Part shown: positions 1 through 8,868 of the stretch, one piece after another
How the letters are laid out: each line of letters starts with the position of its first letter
Numbering within the stretch: position 1 is the stretch's first letter
Assembly: GCA_965641885.1 (NCBI GenBank)
Contig: OZ282574.1
Coordinates: forward strand, 3,348,001-3,412,000
Length of the DNA: 64,000 bases
DNA from: Pseudophaeobacter sp965641885
Lineage (GTDB): Bacteria > Pseudomonadota > Alphaproteobacteria > Rhodobacterales > Rhodobacteraceae
Direction: 5' to 3'
Made by a program: the position numbers and the translations under genes
The notes under the pieces: model-generated
What the model was told of the DNA's origin: nothing
What the model saw: the letters and a program-made list of their open reading frames with translations, nothing else
Database searches by the model: none

Positions 1-607
1 CCGGGTCATTGAAGGGCATGTCCATCACGTGATCCACCCCGAGCACATACATCGCCAGACGTTCCAGACCATAGGTCAGCTCGCCCGAAACCGGGTGGCA
101 GTCATGGCCGCCGACCTGCTGAAAATACGTGAACTGGCTGACTTCCATACCGTCGCACCAGACCTCCCAGCCCAGCCCCCAGGCGCCCAGCGTCGGGCTT
201 TCCCAGTCGTCTTCGACAAAGCGGATGTCGTGCATCTCCATATCGACGCCAATGGCCTCAAGGCTGCCAAGATAAAGCTCTTGCAGATTGGGCGGGCTGG
301 GTTTGATCAGCGCCTGAAACTGGTAGTAGTGCTGCAGCCGGTTGGGGTTTTCGCCGTAACGGCCATCGGTCGGGCGGCGCGAAGGCTGCACATAGGCCGC
401 GGCCCAGGGCTTGCTGCCCAGCGAGCGCAGGGTGGTCGCCGGGTGAAAGGTTCCTGCCCCCACTTCCATGTCATAGGGTTGCATGATGGCGCAGCCTTTG
501 GCCGCCCAATAGGCCTGCAACCGCAGAATGATCTCCTGAAAAGAGCGCGGTGCGGTTCTGGCTTCGCCAGGTGTCATCCCGTTAGTCTGGGTGGTGGTCT
601 GGGTCAT
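1..607 (-). CDS. glyQ: Glycine--tRNA ligase alpha subunit, 3' end cut by window edge
   Basis: Encodes the catalytic alpha chain of the bacterial (alpha2beta2) glycyl-tRNA synthetase, which charges tRNA-Gly in the cytoplasm. The visible 202 codons contain the characteristic GlyQ stretches FQEIILRLQAYWAAKGC near residue 24, MQPYDMEVGAGTFHP, YVQPSRRPTDGRYGENPNR and GGHDCHPVSGELTYGLERLA. The start ATG at 607 is preceded by a GAGGGA ribosome site; a second in-frame ATG ten codons later is less well placed. A full GlyQ is about 300 residues, so roughly one third is missing beyond base 1. The beta subunit gene, glyS, usually follows and would lie outside the window. Confidence 0.97.
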   Translation of the reverse strand, partial: MTQTTTQTNGMTPGEARTAPRSFQEIILRLQAYWAAKGCAIMQPYDMEVGAGTFHPATTLRSLGSKPWAAAYVQPSRRPTDGRYGENPNRLQHYYQFQALIKPSPPNLQELYLGSLEAIGVDMEMHDIRFVEDDWESPTLGAWGLGWEVWCDGMEVSQFTYFQQVGGHDCHPVSGELTYGLERLAMYVLGVDHVMDMPFNDP

Positions 608-922
608 GTCCAAGTCCCTCGTATAGGCCAAAGTGCGGCAGCAAATGCGGCTTCTACCTATGCAAGCCCCCCGGCAGGGTCAACGGCTAGAAGCACGCAA
701 CAGGCTGGAGATACACTCTCGGACCCGCCTTAACCACGCCTCAACCACGTCTCAACCAGATCTCGACCAGAGGCTCCGCCCGATTTTCACGCAGATTCGA
801 CCATTTTCATCGGTTTGCAGCCTCAGGTCGGGAATTCCCCCTCCTAAGGGGCGTTCCCTTTGCCGCTGCAAAATGCTTATCTGCGCGGCATTAATACAGT
901 CTACCGGGATAGGGTCCTGATA
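608..922. other. Intergenic region between glyQ and the pseudoprotease gene
   Basis: This 315-base divergent intergenic stretch must hold the promoters of glyQ (minus) and of the gene at 923 (plus). I see no convincing coding frame of its own, no clear hairpin and no recognisable operator. The imperfect repeat of 'accacg/ctcaacca' words around 730-765 is the only local structure. Confidence 0.6.
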
Positions 923-2797
923 ATGAGAAAATTGATTGCCGCATTGGTTCTGTCGCTCAATGCGCTTGCCTTTGTTTTGACCGAGCCTGCGCAAGCGCAG
1001 CAAAACCTGCAGGAGACCGTCTGGATTCAGGTGGCGGCACGCTCCTCTCTGGCCGAGGCGCAGCAAGAGGCGCAAAATGTTGCATCCATTCTGCCAGACG
1101 TGGCCGGCTTTTCGCTGGGTGGTGGCTGGTATGGGATCCTGATTGGCCCCTACAGTCGCGAAGACGCCAACCGGGTGCTGCAGGTTTACCGCAGCGAAGG
1201 CCAGATCCCGCGCGACAGTTTCATCGCCTTCCCAGCCAATCTGCGGGCCCAGTTCTATCCCCTGGGCACAGATGCGGCGCAGGCCCTGGCGCCAAATCCC
1301 GTACAGACCCCTGCGGCAGTCCCGGAGCCCGGCGAAACTGTCGCCGAGACCCCAGCTGTCGAAGTGCCAGTTCTCGAAGCTCCAGTTGCCGAAGCTCAGG
1401 TTATCACGCCGACATCCCCCCAAGCCCCCATCGTGGTGGCCGAGGTTGATAGCACCCTGCCCGACGAGACCCCCGCTCAGGCCCGCCGCAGCGAACAGCT
1501 GCTTAGCCGCGATGAGCGCAAAGAATTGCAAATCGCGCTGCGCGCTGCCGGCTTTTACAACTCTGCAATCGACGGGGCGTTTGGCCGCGGCACCCGGGGC
1601 TCGATGTCCGACTGGCAGCTGTCCAAAGGCTATGACGCAACCGGCGTCCTCACCACCGCGCAGCGCAAAACACTGCTCGACGACTATAATGCACCGCTGA
1701 TCTCGGTTGGCATGCGCCGCATCAGCGACTCCCAAGCGGGCATCGCGCTTGAGCTTCCCACCACGGAGGTTTCCTTTGCCAACTATGAGCCGCCCTTTGC
1801 GCATTATAACAGCGCAGGTGGTCTTGGCGTGCGGGTACTGCTGATCAGCCAGCGCGGCGACAAGAACACGCTGTATGGCCTGTATGACATCATGCAGACG
1901 CTTGAAATCGTGCCGCTGGATGGCCCGCGTGAGCGGTCTGGCAACAGCTTTACCCTTGAAGGACGCAATGCCAAGGTCACCTCTTTCACCCAGGCCAGCC
2001 TGAACAATGGTGAAATCAAAGGCTTCACCCTGATCTGGCCCGCTGGTGACGAGGCCCGCCGGGCCCGGGTACTGGCGGCAATGCAGGAGAGCTTTGAGCG
2101 GCTGGACGGGGTTCTGGACGATGCCGCAGGAGCAGATATCCTGCAGGATATCGACCTGCTGTCCGGTCTGGAAATCCGCAAGCCAAAAATGTCGCGCTCT
2201 GGCTTCTTTGTCACAGCGGACGGCATGGTCGTAACCACCTCGGATGTGGTGCAAAACTGTACCCGGATCACCCTGGACCACGGCTACCCCGCGGACATCC
2301 TGGCCAATGACGCCCAAACCGGGATGGCCATTCTGCGTCCAACCAACAGCCTCGCCCCCATGGCGGTGGCCCAACTCAGCGCCCAAACCCCACGCCTGCA
2401 GTCCGAGATCGCGGTTTCTGGCTTTTCCTATGAGGGCGTTCTTGGCGCGCCAAGCCTGACATGGGGCAAACTGGCCGACGTCAAAAGCCTTGATGGCAAC
2501 GTCGATATTGCCCGTCTGACCCTCACCGCTCAGCCCGGTGATGCGGGCGGCCCTGTGCTCGACACCTCAGGTACGGTTCTGGGCATGTTGCTGCCAGCTG
2601 AGATTGAAGGGCGCCAATTGCCCGCCGATGTCAGCTTTGCGGTGAATGCCGCCGCAATCCGCAGCGCCATGGATGTTCTGGGTCATGCCGCCCAGACACA
2701 GCCCACAACCGGCACCCTGCCCAATCGGGTGCTGCCCAATCAGGCACTGGTCAATCATGCCACCGGCATGACCGTGCTGGTCAGCTGCTGGGAGTAA
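923..2797 (+). CDS. Exported SPOR-like / peptidoglycan-binding protein with degenerate trypsin-like domain
   Basis: A 624-residue protein, probably periplasmic. Residues 1-25 form a signal peptide ending AQA. Residues about 30-95 look like a SPOR-type repeat (VWIQVAARSS...GGWYGILIGPY), 110-180 are a Pro/Glu/Val linker, and 195-250 form a PG_binding_1 domain (LQIALRAAGFYNSAIDGAFG). The C-terminal 180 residues have the fold signature of an HtrA/trypsin-like serine protease. All three triad positions are altered: the His site reads TTSDVV (Asp441), the Asp site reads QTGMAIL (Gly467), and the Ser site reads GDAGGP (Ala541). It is therefore probably a binding or scaffold protein at the cell wall, not an active protease. 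ATG 923 is preferred over upstream codons because it begins the signal peptide. Confidence 0.85.
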   Translation: MRKLIAALVLSLNALAFVLTEPAQAQQNLQETVWIQVAARSSLAEAQQEAQNVASILPDVAGFSLGGGWYGILIGPYSREDANRVLQVYRSEGQIPRDSFIAFPANLRAQFYPLGTDAAQALAPNPVQTPAAVPEPGETVAETPAVEVPVLEAPVAEAQVITPTSPQAPIVVAEVDSTLPDETPAQARRSEQLLSRDERKELQIALRAAGFYNSAIDGAFGRGTRGSMSDWQLSKGYDATGVLTTAQRKTLLDDYNAPLISVGMRRISDSQAGIALELPTTEVSFANYEPPFAHYNSAGGLGVRVLLISQRGDKNTLYGLYDIMQTLEIVPLDGPRERSGNSFTLEGRNAKVTSFTQASLNNGEIKGFTLIWPAGDEARRARVLAAMQESFERLDGVLDDAAGADILQDIDLLSGLEIRKPKMSRSGFFVTADGMVVTTSDVVQNCTRITLDHGYPADILANDAQTGMAILRPTNSLAPMAVAQLSAQTPRLQSEIAVSGFSYEGVLGAPSLTWGKLADVKSLDGNVDIARLTLTAQPGDAGGPVLDTSGTVLGMLLPAEIEGRQLPADVSFAVNAAAIRSAMDVLGHAAQTQPTTGTLPNRVLPNQALVNHATGMTVLVSCWE

Positions 2798-2859
2798 AGG
2801 CGCGGCCCTTTTATCAAGCAGGGCGCTGTCACCAGCACGAAACCAGATGTGGACCTAAA

Positions 2860-2893
2860 AAAGACGCCGGTGGAAAGATCCACCGGCGTCTTT
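2860..2893. terminator. Intrinsic terminator, probably bidirectional
   Basis: A perfect 15-bp stem (2860-2874 with 2879-2893, core GACGCCGGTGGA) closes a 4-base AAGA loop. It is flanked by A-run on the left and T-run on the right, so it can stop the plus-strand gene ending at 2797 and readthrough from the minus strand. Confidence 0.9.
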
Positions 2894-2961
2894 TTATTGC
2901 AGAGCCTGGTCGTATTACAGCGCCTGATTTCGCCGCTGTCCGCGCCGCCAAATCAAACGCG

Positions 2962-3603
2962 TTAGTAGGCGTGGATACGGCCGTCCCAGGTGTGGAAACA
3001 GCCGGTGGTTTCCAGTGTCAGAGCGTCGAATTCGTGGATCAGACCACTGGCGGAGTCTTCGACGTTGATATCGCCATCTTCGCCGCCCATGTCCGTACGC
3101 ACCCAGCCTGGGTGATAAATCCCCACCGCGATGCCCTCGGGGCGCAGATCGGTGGACAAATTGCGGCCGAAATTCAACACAGCCGCCTTTGAGGCGCGGT
3201 AGGCGTAGCTGCCGCCCGGCGCGCGGGCATGGCTGGCCATCTGCGAGGAAATAATCGCAATCTTGGCGTTCTTGGCCAGTCGCAGATTTGGCAGCAGGGC
3301 CTGCACCGTCAGAAAGACCCCCGTGACATTGGCCGCCAGACTCTGGCTCCAGATCTCTGCGGTATAGTCGTTGAGCGCCATGCCCTTATCGAGGTAAACC
3401 CCGGCGTTGCAGACAAGAAGATCAATGGGACGGCTGCCCAATTGCGCAGCAAAGCGCGCCTGTTGTTTTGCATCCGTCACATCCAGCGGCACGCCGGAAG
3501 ACGGATCGCGTGACGTCCCTGTGACGTCATGCCCATTGTTGCTCAGCTGTGACGCCATTTCGCGGCCAATTCCGCGAGAGGCGCCGGTAATCACTACATG
3601 CAT
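2962..3603 (-). CDS. Short-chain dehydrogenase/reductase (SDR) family oxidoreductase
   Basis: A 213-residue classical-type SDR. The nucleotide-binding motif TGASRGIG is at residues 6-13, the NAG motif at 66-68 (LVCNAG), the catalytic Ser at 119-120 (IISSQ) and the YxxxK motif at 135-139 (YRASK). SDRs of this size reduce or oxidise small carbonyl/alcohol substrates with NAD(P)(H); the substrate cannot be read from the sequence. It starts 16 bases after the DUF1178 gene stop, so the two are probably cotranscribed. It is slightly shorter than the usual 240-260 residues because the segment after the active site is compact. Confidence 0.9.
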   Translation of the reverse strand: MHVVITGASRGIGREMASQLSNNGHDVTGTSRDPSSGVPLDVTDAKQQARFAAQLGSRPIDLLVCNAGVYLDKGMALNDYTAEIWSQSLAANVTGVFLTVQALLPNLRLAKNAKIAIISSQMASHARAPGGSYAYRASKAAVLNFGRNLSTDLRPEGIAVGIYHPGWVRTDMGGEDGDINVEDSASGLIHEFDALTLETTGCFHTWDGRIHAY

Positions 3604-3619
3604 ATGGTCTTGCCTTTAT

Positions 3620-4171
3620 CTAATTGGTCTTTCGATTACGCCCAAAGGGCAGTGGCAAAACCGGAATACCATCTTCAATAAGGGCCTTGGCCTCTTCCGG
3701 TTTGGCCTCGCCGTAAATGGCGCGCTCAGGTGCATCGCCAAGATGCATCGCCCGTGCCTCACTGGCAAAATCATTGCCAACATAGTCAGAATTCGCCTCA
3801 ACCTTGCGGCGCAGCTCTCCCAGCATCTTTTGCATCTCTGCCGCCTCTGGGCTGGCTGGCAGGCTCAGCGCGCCGGACCCCGCCGCCGGAGGGGCCTCAG
3901 ACGCCTCGACCTGCCCAGTACGTGCCGCCGCTGGGGCGTCGTCCTGATCACCGGGGGCTGCGCCTGCAGTCCTTTCTGGCTCACCGATGGCTGAAACCGC
4001 CTTGCGCCCCGTGCGCACCCGCGGCGCCATGATCGCCTTTTCCACCCTGGAGCTGCCGCAATAGGAACAGGCCAACAGCCCCGCCGCCGCCAGTTTTTCA
4101 AAGGCGGTGGCAGACTGGAACCAGCTGTCAAAGCTATGGCCTTCGGCACATTTAAGGCGGTAATTTATCAT
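3620..4171 (-). CDS. DUF1178 family protein
   Basis: This 183-residue protein matches the DUF1178 pattern: it starts MINYRLKCAEGHSFDSWFQS and has Cys8/His12 and Cys35/Cys38 pairs that could bind zinc like a small ribbon. A low-complexity Ala/Pro/Glu linker (residues about 60-105) joins it to a conserved-looking C-terminal part (MLGELRRKVEANSDYVGNDF). The function of DUF1178 is unknown. The family is common in alphaproteobacteria as a short cytoplasmic protein. It sits upstream of the SDR gene with a 16-base gap, suggesting one transcript. Confidence 0.88.
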   Translation of the reverse strand: MINYRLKCAEGHSFDSWFQSATAFEKLAAAGLLACSYCGSSRVEKAIMAPRVRTGRKAVSAIGEPERTAGAAPGDQDDAPAAARTGQVEASEAPPAAGSGALSLPASPEAAEMQKMLGELRRKVEANSDYVGNDFASEARAMHLGDAPERAIYGEAKPEEAKALIEDGIPVLPLPFGRNRKTN

Positions 4172-4350
4172 TCACTCACTCATAACAGGATTTGCTGATT
4201 AGAGCGGCAACAATTGCAAAATCAAGAGTGGAAATATGCCGCAGCAAATCAGTTGCGGTTTTCCGGTCTCGGTTTCACCAACCGCAGGATGTATTTTGAA
4301 ACCCGACCTGGCGAGCCAAATGGAATTCCGGGCTAGCGCCCGACTGTTTC

Positions 4351-5130
4351 TCAGGGCGCAGGGGGAAGCCGATTGACAAAACTCTCAAGGATCACCGCCT
4401 CAGGCTGATCAGCCTCAACCGCCAGTCTGCGCAAGCCAAAATGCACCAGGGCGACCTTGTGGTAATACCCCGAATAGACGTAGTTCGCCGTCGCCCCCGC
4501 TGCAGCCCCCAGGATCGGCACCGATTGCGCTGCCAGCTTGTGCCCCAGCGCCGTTGCCAGACGGGGGGCCACCGTATTGATCACCTGATTGAGCGCCTGA
4601 TTAAGCGCCGGGCCCGACATGCTCAGCCGTAGGGAGACAAAAGCGGTCTCGGCCCCGTCGTCCCGCGCCAAAGGCCCGGCCGAAGCAAATACCCGCAGGC
4701 AGTCGAACATGACGCTTTGCGCATTGGGATCAAACCCTTCGGCGGCAGCAGCATCCTGAATCGTGCGCAGCAAAAAGGCCGTTGTGGCCGGCAGCTCAAC
4801 CAGTGCGCCCGGCAGTCCGGCGGCACCACCAACCGCTCCCATGGCGGTGCTGACCAGGCGATTCACCTTTGGCGACTGCCCCGGCACCACCCGGCGGGAC
4901 TGTCGCGCCGCCTGCATTGCCAGGTGCAGCGCCTGGCTGGTGCCCAGAGTCAACTGGCCGCGCAATGCAGTCGGCAGGCGATCAAGCAGGTTTTCAACCT
5001 GCCCGCCCAGCGCATTAAGCAAATTGACACCAAGACCGCTGGCCAACTGATACCGCAGGGCCAGGGCATCCAGCTCAGCCTCCACCTCTGCGACCGACAG
5101 ACAGCGTTTCTCGGTCAAAATTTCACCCAT
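4351..5130 (-). CDS. EcsC family protein
   Basis: A 259-residue protein with the EcsC-family organisation: an amphipathic helical N-terminal part, then glycine/alanine-rich segments such as AMGAVGGAAGLPGALVELP and a long C-terminal helix pair (LATALGHKLAAQSVPILGAAAGATANYVYSG). EcsC was named from a Bacillus locus needed for an ABC exporter, but the molecular function of the family is not established. An excellent AGGAGG ribosome site precedes the ATG at 5130. The GNAT gene ends 48 bases upstream on the same strand, so the two could be cotranscribed. Confidence 0.85.
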   Translation of the reverse strand: MGEILTEKRCLSVAEVEAELDALALRYQLASGLGVNLLNALGGQVENLLDRLPTALRGQLTLGTSQALHLAMQAARQSRRVVPGQSPKVNRLVSTAMGAVGGAAGLPGALVELPATTAFLLRTIQDAAAAEGFDPNAQSVMFDCLRVFASAGPLARDDGAETAFVSLRLSMSGPALNQALNQVINTVAPRLATALGHKLAAQSVPILGAAAGATANYVYSGYYHKVALVHFGLRRLAVEADQPEAVILESFVNRLPPAP

Positions 5131-5178
5131 GGCTCAAGCCTCCTTCTCTAGAGATAGGTGGCCTGCGCATGGCGCGTT

Positions 5179-5718
5179 TCAAGGTATGCGAGAGGAAAGA
5201 GCCTCGCCCTGCCAGCGCGTCACCCGCCCCGTGACGCCTTTCCAGGCTGACGCATCCTGCATCAGGCCCAGAACCCGGTCCGGGTTGGTAGGGGGCGGCA
5301 TCTCCACGCCCGAAAGCCGTTCAAACCCAAAGCGTTTATAGTAGGGCGCATCGCCCACCAGCATCACCCGATGCCAGCCGTTTTCAGCCGCCTGCGCCAG
5401 ACTGTCACGAATAAGAGACCCTCCCAGCCCCTCACCCTGATGGGTCGGATGCACCGCCACCGGCCCCAACAGCAATGCTGTTACCCCGCAGTCAGCATCC
5501 TCAGGGGAGAAAGGCTCAATCCTGACAGGCCAGAACCGGATAGCCCCAGCCAGAATTCCCAGCTCATCGCGCGCCACCTGGCTGAGACCCTGCACCGGTG
5601 GCACATCATCGCGCAGCCGGTATGACGACAGCGCCTCGCGGCCCGGGGCAAAGCACAGATCATAGAGCCCCTCGACCTCCCAACGGTCTTCGGGCCGTTC
5701 TGCCATTAATTCGATCAC
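5179..5718 (-). CDS. GNAT family N-acetyltransferase (GTG start)
   Basis: A 179-residue acetyl-CoA-dependent N-acetyltransferase of the GCN5 superfamily. The signature acetyl-CoA loop is seen in LLGPVAVHPTHQGEGLGGSL, followed by the family's typical HRVMLVGDAPYYKRFGFE segment. The acceptor is unknown. An open frame extends upstream to 5796, but GGAGGG eight bases before the GTG at 5718 makes that the likely start (VIELMAERPEDRWEVEGLYD). The gene is divergent from the flavin reductase at 5814, sharing a roughly 95-base promoter region. Confidence 0.85.
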   Translation of the reverse strand: MIELMAERPEDRWEVEGLYDLCFAPGREALSSYRLRDDVPPVQGLSQVARDELGILAGAIRFWPVRIEPFSPEDADCGVTALLLGPVAVHPTHQGEGLGGSLIRDSLAQAAENGWHRVMLVGDAPYYKRFGFERLSGVEMPPPTNPDRVLGLMQDASAWKGVTGRVTRWQGEALSSRIP

Positions 5719-5813
5719 GCCACTCGCCCTCCGCGCCTGTCCCCTTCTTCTCAGGGGGCTGGAAATCGCCCTAGCACGGGCGTAAGTCTGGGGCAAACAA
5801 TTGGAGACGCGCC

Positions 5814-6419
5814 ATGTTCTATCGCCCCGAAGACGGCCACGGGTTGCCGCATAACCCCTTTAACGCCCTGATCACACCGCGCCCGATCGGCTGGATTTCC
5901 TCACGCGCAGCCGATGGCAGCAACAATTTGGCGCCCTATTCGTTTTTCAATGGCGTGGCCTATACCCCGCCGCAGGTGATGTTTGCCTCCACCGGCAGCA
6001 AAGACGATCAATCCGGCACCAAAGACAGCCTCGCCAATATTGAAGAGACCGGCGTCTTTTGCGTCAATATCGTCGCCTTTGAGATGCGGGACGCAATGAA
6101 TGCCAGCTCTGAGCTGCTGCCAAAAGAGGTGGACGAGTTTGACCACGCAGGCCTGACACCCGTGGAATGCGACACCATCAATTGCGCCCGCATTGACGGC
6201 GCACCCGCAGCACTGGAATGCAAGCTCACCCAGATCGTCACCCTGCCCGGCGCCGCCAACCGCGTGGCCTTTGGCGAGGTGACCGGCATTCATTTGCGCG
6301 ACGACTGCCTGCGCGACGGGATATTTGATGTCACAACCTTCCAGCCTCTGGCCCGCATGGGGTATCGCGACTACACTGTGGTACGCGATGTCTTCTCGCT
6401 GGCCCGTCCCGACGATTGA
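5814..6419 (+). CDS. Flavin reductase family protein (FMN-binding split barrel)
   Basis: A 201-residue protein of the flavin reductase/DIM6-NTAB family. The signatures are ALITPRPIGWISSRAADG near residue 19, NLAPYSFFNGVAYTPPQVMF near 40, then EETGVFCVNIV and a C-terminal LARMGYRDY. Members bind FMN and reduce it, or act as flavin-dependent oxidoreductases; the physiological partner is not evident here. The next gene follows after 9 bases, so they form a two-gene operon. Confidence 0.88.
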   Translation: MFYRPEDGHGLPHNPFNALITPRPIGWISSRAADGSNNLAPYSFFNGVAYTPPQVMFASTGSKDDQSGTKDSLANIEETGVFCVNIVAFEMRDAMNASSELLPKEVDEFDHAGLTPVECDTINCARIDGAPAALECKLTQIVTLPGAANRVAFGEVTGIHLRDDCLRDGIFDVTTFQPLARMGYRDYTVVRDVFSLARPDD

Positions 6420-6428
6420 GGCCCGCGC

Positions 6429-7070
6429 ATGCCCCTGCCAAATCCTGCCTTGCGCAACCCGATACAGCTGCCAAACGGCGAGGCCCATAGTGGCACAGTC
6501 ATGTTGGCCCAGGCTATAAATCATCCGAATTTTCAAATCGGAGACTATACCTATGCCTCTGATTTTGCGCCACCTCAGGACTGGTCCAGTCATCTCGCCC
6601 CCTACCTGTTTGCCGGTGCGCGCGAACGGCTGGTGATCGGCCGGTTTTGCCAGATCGCCCATGGGGTGCGCTTTATCACCTCTTCCGCCAATCACGCTCA
6701 GGAGGGCCTCAGCTGCTATCCGTTTCCGGTGTTTGACCCGACCCAGATGGCAGATTTTCAGCCCGACACCCGTGACACGCGCATTGGGCATGATGTCTGG
6801 ATCGGCTACGGCGCCCTGATCCTGCCAGGGGCCCGCATTGGCGACGGCGCGATTATTGGCGCAGGTGCTGTGGTGCGCGGCAGCGTGCCGCCCTACGCGG
6901 TGGTCACCGGCAATCCCGGCGCGGTGCAGCGGTTTCGCTTTTCCAAATCACAAATCTCGCGGCTGTTGACCCTGAAATGGTGGCATTGGCCGCAAGACCT
7001 TATCGCCCAGGCTGAACCCGCGCTGCTGTCTGGCGACCTCGATATGCTGGAAAGCCTGGCGCCAGACTGA
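6429..7070 (+). CDS. CatB-related O-acetyltransferase (left-handed beta-helix)
   Basis: A 213-residue xenobiotic acyltransferase-type protein (Vat/CatB group). Hexapeptide repeats run through about residues 115-150 (IGHDVWIGYGALILPGARIG and DGAIIGAGAVVRG), preceded by the family's FCQIAHGVRFITSSANHA segment containing the likely catalytic His. These enzymes move acetyl from acetyl-CoA to a hydroxyl group. Despite the CatB/Vat name, an antibiotic-resistance role should not be assumed. It is probably cotranscribed with the flavin reductase. Confidence 0.88.
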   Translation: MPLPNPALRNPIQLPNGEAHSGTVMLAQAINHPNFQIGDYTYASDFAPPQDWSSHLAPYLFAGARERLVIGRFCQIAHGVRFITSSANHAQEGLSCYPFPVFDPTQMADFQPDTRDTRIGHDVWIGYGALILPGARIGDGAIIGAGAVVRGSVPPYAVVTGNPGAVQRFRFSKSQISRLLTLKWWHWPQDLIAQAEPALLSGDLDMLESLAPD

Positions 7071-7159
7071 CCGCCCGACTGACTGCGTGCATCAAAACCG
7101 GGCAGCGCGCCATTTGCTCAGGCCAGCACCTCTGTGGCTGCGCCCTAAAACAAAACAGC

Positions 7160-7179
7160 CGCGCCCCGTCAGGGGCGCG
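7160..7179 (-). terminator. Probable intrinsic terminator of the SulP gene
   Basis: A perfect 8-bp GC stem (CGCGCCCC / GGGGCGCG) closes a 4-base loop. Read on the minus strand it is followed by a T-rich tail (GCTGTTTTGTTTTAG), placing it 45 bases beyond the stop of the transporter gene. The convergent gene ending at 7070 may also use it. Confidence 0.65.
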
Positions 7180-7224
7180 ACCGCTTAACAACAGTTCGAT
7201 CTGATGTGGTGTAATCTGGTGTGG

Positions 7225-8868
7225 TCAGTGCCCGCCCAGAATGCCGGTCTTTACCGAATAATCCGTAGCAACCTGGTATTCCGGGTCATCATCGCTGTCG
7301 ATCATCAGATGGCCCGCCTTGGTCAAAAGCTCATGGCAGTCACGGCTAAGGTGACGCAGCATCAGGGTCTTGCCCGCGGCCTCATACCGTCCGGCAATAG
7401 CTTCGATCGCCTGCAAGGCGGATTGGTCCACCACCCGGCTGCGCTCAAACTCTACAATCACTTTATCGGGGTCGTTTTCGACATCGAACAGCTCAATGAA
7501 CCCATCGGTAGAGCCAAAAAACAGCGGCCCCTGGATCTCATAGACCTTGGCGCCCTCTTCACTGTCGGACTCGCGGATGACCGCATGAATGCGGCGTGCA
7601 TTGCTCCAGGCGTAGGCCAGCGCTGATACGATCACACCCACAACAACCGCGATGGCCAGATCGCTCATCACCGTCACGACGGTCACCAGAACAATCACAA
7701 AGGCATCCATCATCGGCACCTTGGTCATGATTTTCAGGCTGTTCCAGGCAAAGGTGCCGATCACAACCATGAACATCACCCCAACCAGCGCCGCCAGCGG
7801 GATCTGCTCAATCAGGGGCGAGGCCACGACGATAAAGGCCAGCAGGCAGAGCGCCGCCACGATTCCGGCAATCCGGGTCCGGCCGCCTGATTTCACGTTG
7901 ATCATCGACTGACCAATCATGGCGCAGCCCCCCATGCCCCCAAAGAAGCCGGTGATCACATTGGCAGTGCCCTGTGCGATACATTCCTGGCTGGCGCCAC
8001 CGCGCTTACCGGTGATTTCACCCACCAGGTTCAGCGTCAGCAGGCTCTCGATCAGGCCGATGGCGGCGAGAATGACAGCGTAGGGCAGAATAATTTTCAG
8101 CGTTTCCAGATTGAAAGGCGCCAGAGCATCACCATAGATGCCGAGCCCTGACCCAAAGGGGTTATGAATCGAAGGCAAAGCCCCCTTGATCGACGCCATA
8201 TCGCCAACCCGCGGCACATCCAGGCCAAAGAGGATGACAATCCCGGCGACAATGCCAATCCCGGCCAGCGGTGCTGGAATGATCGAAGTGATCTTGGGTG
8301 TGCCCCAGATAATAACCATGGTCAGACCCACCAGCCCCAGCATCAGTATCATCGGCAGGCCCGACAGCCACTCAGCCCCGCCGGTGCCCGGCACTTTGAA
8401 CTGGGTCATCTGCGCCAGAAAAATCACAATCGCGAGGCCGTTCACAAAGCCCAGCATCACCGGGTGCGGCACCAGACGAATGAACTTGCCCCAGTGCATG
8501 ATGCCTGCGATCAGCTGCAAAACACCCATCAGAACCACGGTGGCAAAGAGATATTCCACGCCATGTTGCGCAACCAATGAGACCATGACCACCGCCAAGG
8601 CACCGGTCGCGCCGGAAATCATCCCCGGACGTCCACCAATCAGCGCCGTCACCAGCCCCACAAGAAAGGCCGCATAAAGCCCGACCAAAGGATGCACCCC
8701 GGCAACAAAGGCAAAGGCCACCGCTTCGGGCACCAGGGCCAGGGAAACGGTAAAGCCTGACAGGACTTCGGTGCGCACACGCGCAACAGACCAGCCCTCA
8801 TCCTGCATGATCGAGAGGTTTGGTGGGGAAATACGATTGGCCAGCAGGGCCATGGCGGCGCGTCTCAT
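7225..8868 (-). CDS. SulP family inorganic anion transporter with STAS domain
   Basis: A 547-residue integral membrane permease of the SulP (SLC26-like) family. Ten or more hydrophobic segments occupy residues about 30-420, including the SulP-typical GFTVSLALVPEAVAFAFVAG and GEITGKRGGASQECIAQG stretches. A cytoplasmic STAS domain follows at about 435-530 (VYEIQGPLFFGSTDGFIELF, FERSRVVDQSALQAIEAIA). SulP proteins carry sulfate, bicarbonate or related anions; the substrate is not decidable from sequence. ATG 8868 has only a weak ribosome site; the ATG five codons further in is an alternative. Confidence 0.92.
   Translation of the reverse strand: MRRAAMALLANRISPPNLSIMQDEGWSVARVRTEVLSGFTVSLALVPEAVAFAFVAGVHPLVGLYAAFLVGLVTALIGGRPGMISGATGALAVVMVSLVAQHGVEYLFATVVLMGVLQLIAGIMHWGKFIRLVPHPVMLGFVNGLAIVIFLAQMTQFKVPGTGGAEWLSGLPMILMLGLVGLTMVIIWGTPKITSIIPAPLAGIGIVAGIVILFGLDVPRVGDMASIKGALPSIHNPFGSGLGIYGDALAPFNLETLKIILPYAVILAAIGLIESLLTLNLVGEITGKRGGASQECIAQGTANVITGFFGGMGGCAMIGQSMINVKSGGRTRIAGIVAALCLLAFIVVASPLIEQIPLAALVGVMFMVVIGTFAWNSLKIMTKVPMMDAFVIVLVTVVTVMSDLAIAVVVGVIVSALAYAWSNARRIHAVIRESDSEEGAKVYEIQGPLFFGSTDGFIELFDVENDPDKVIVEFERSRVVDQSALQAIEAIAGRYEAAGKTLMLRHLSRDCHELLTKAGHLMIDSDDDPEYQVATDYSVKTGILGGH

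Noticed and set aside
752..2386. 544-codon open frame on the minus strand
   Set aside because: It lies entirely antisense to the SPOR/peptidoglycan-binding gene, has repetitive shadow-like composition (WSFENWHFDSWGLGD) and no family features; the plus-strand reading has clear domains.
5901..6791. 296-codon minus-strand open frame across the flavin reductase and acetyltransferase genes
   Set aside because: Antisense shadow of two well-recognised plus-strand genes, with no domain resemblance.
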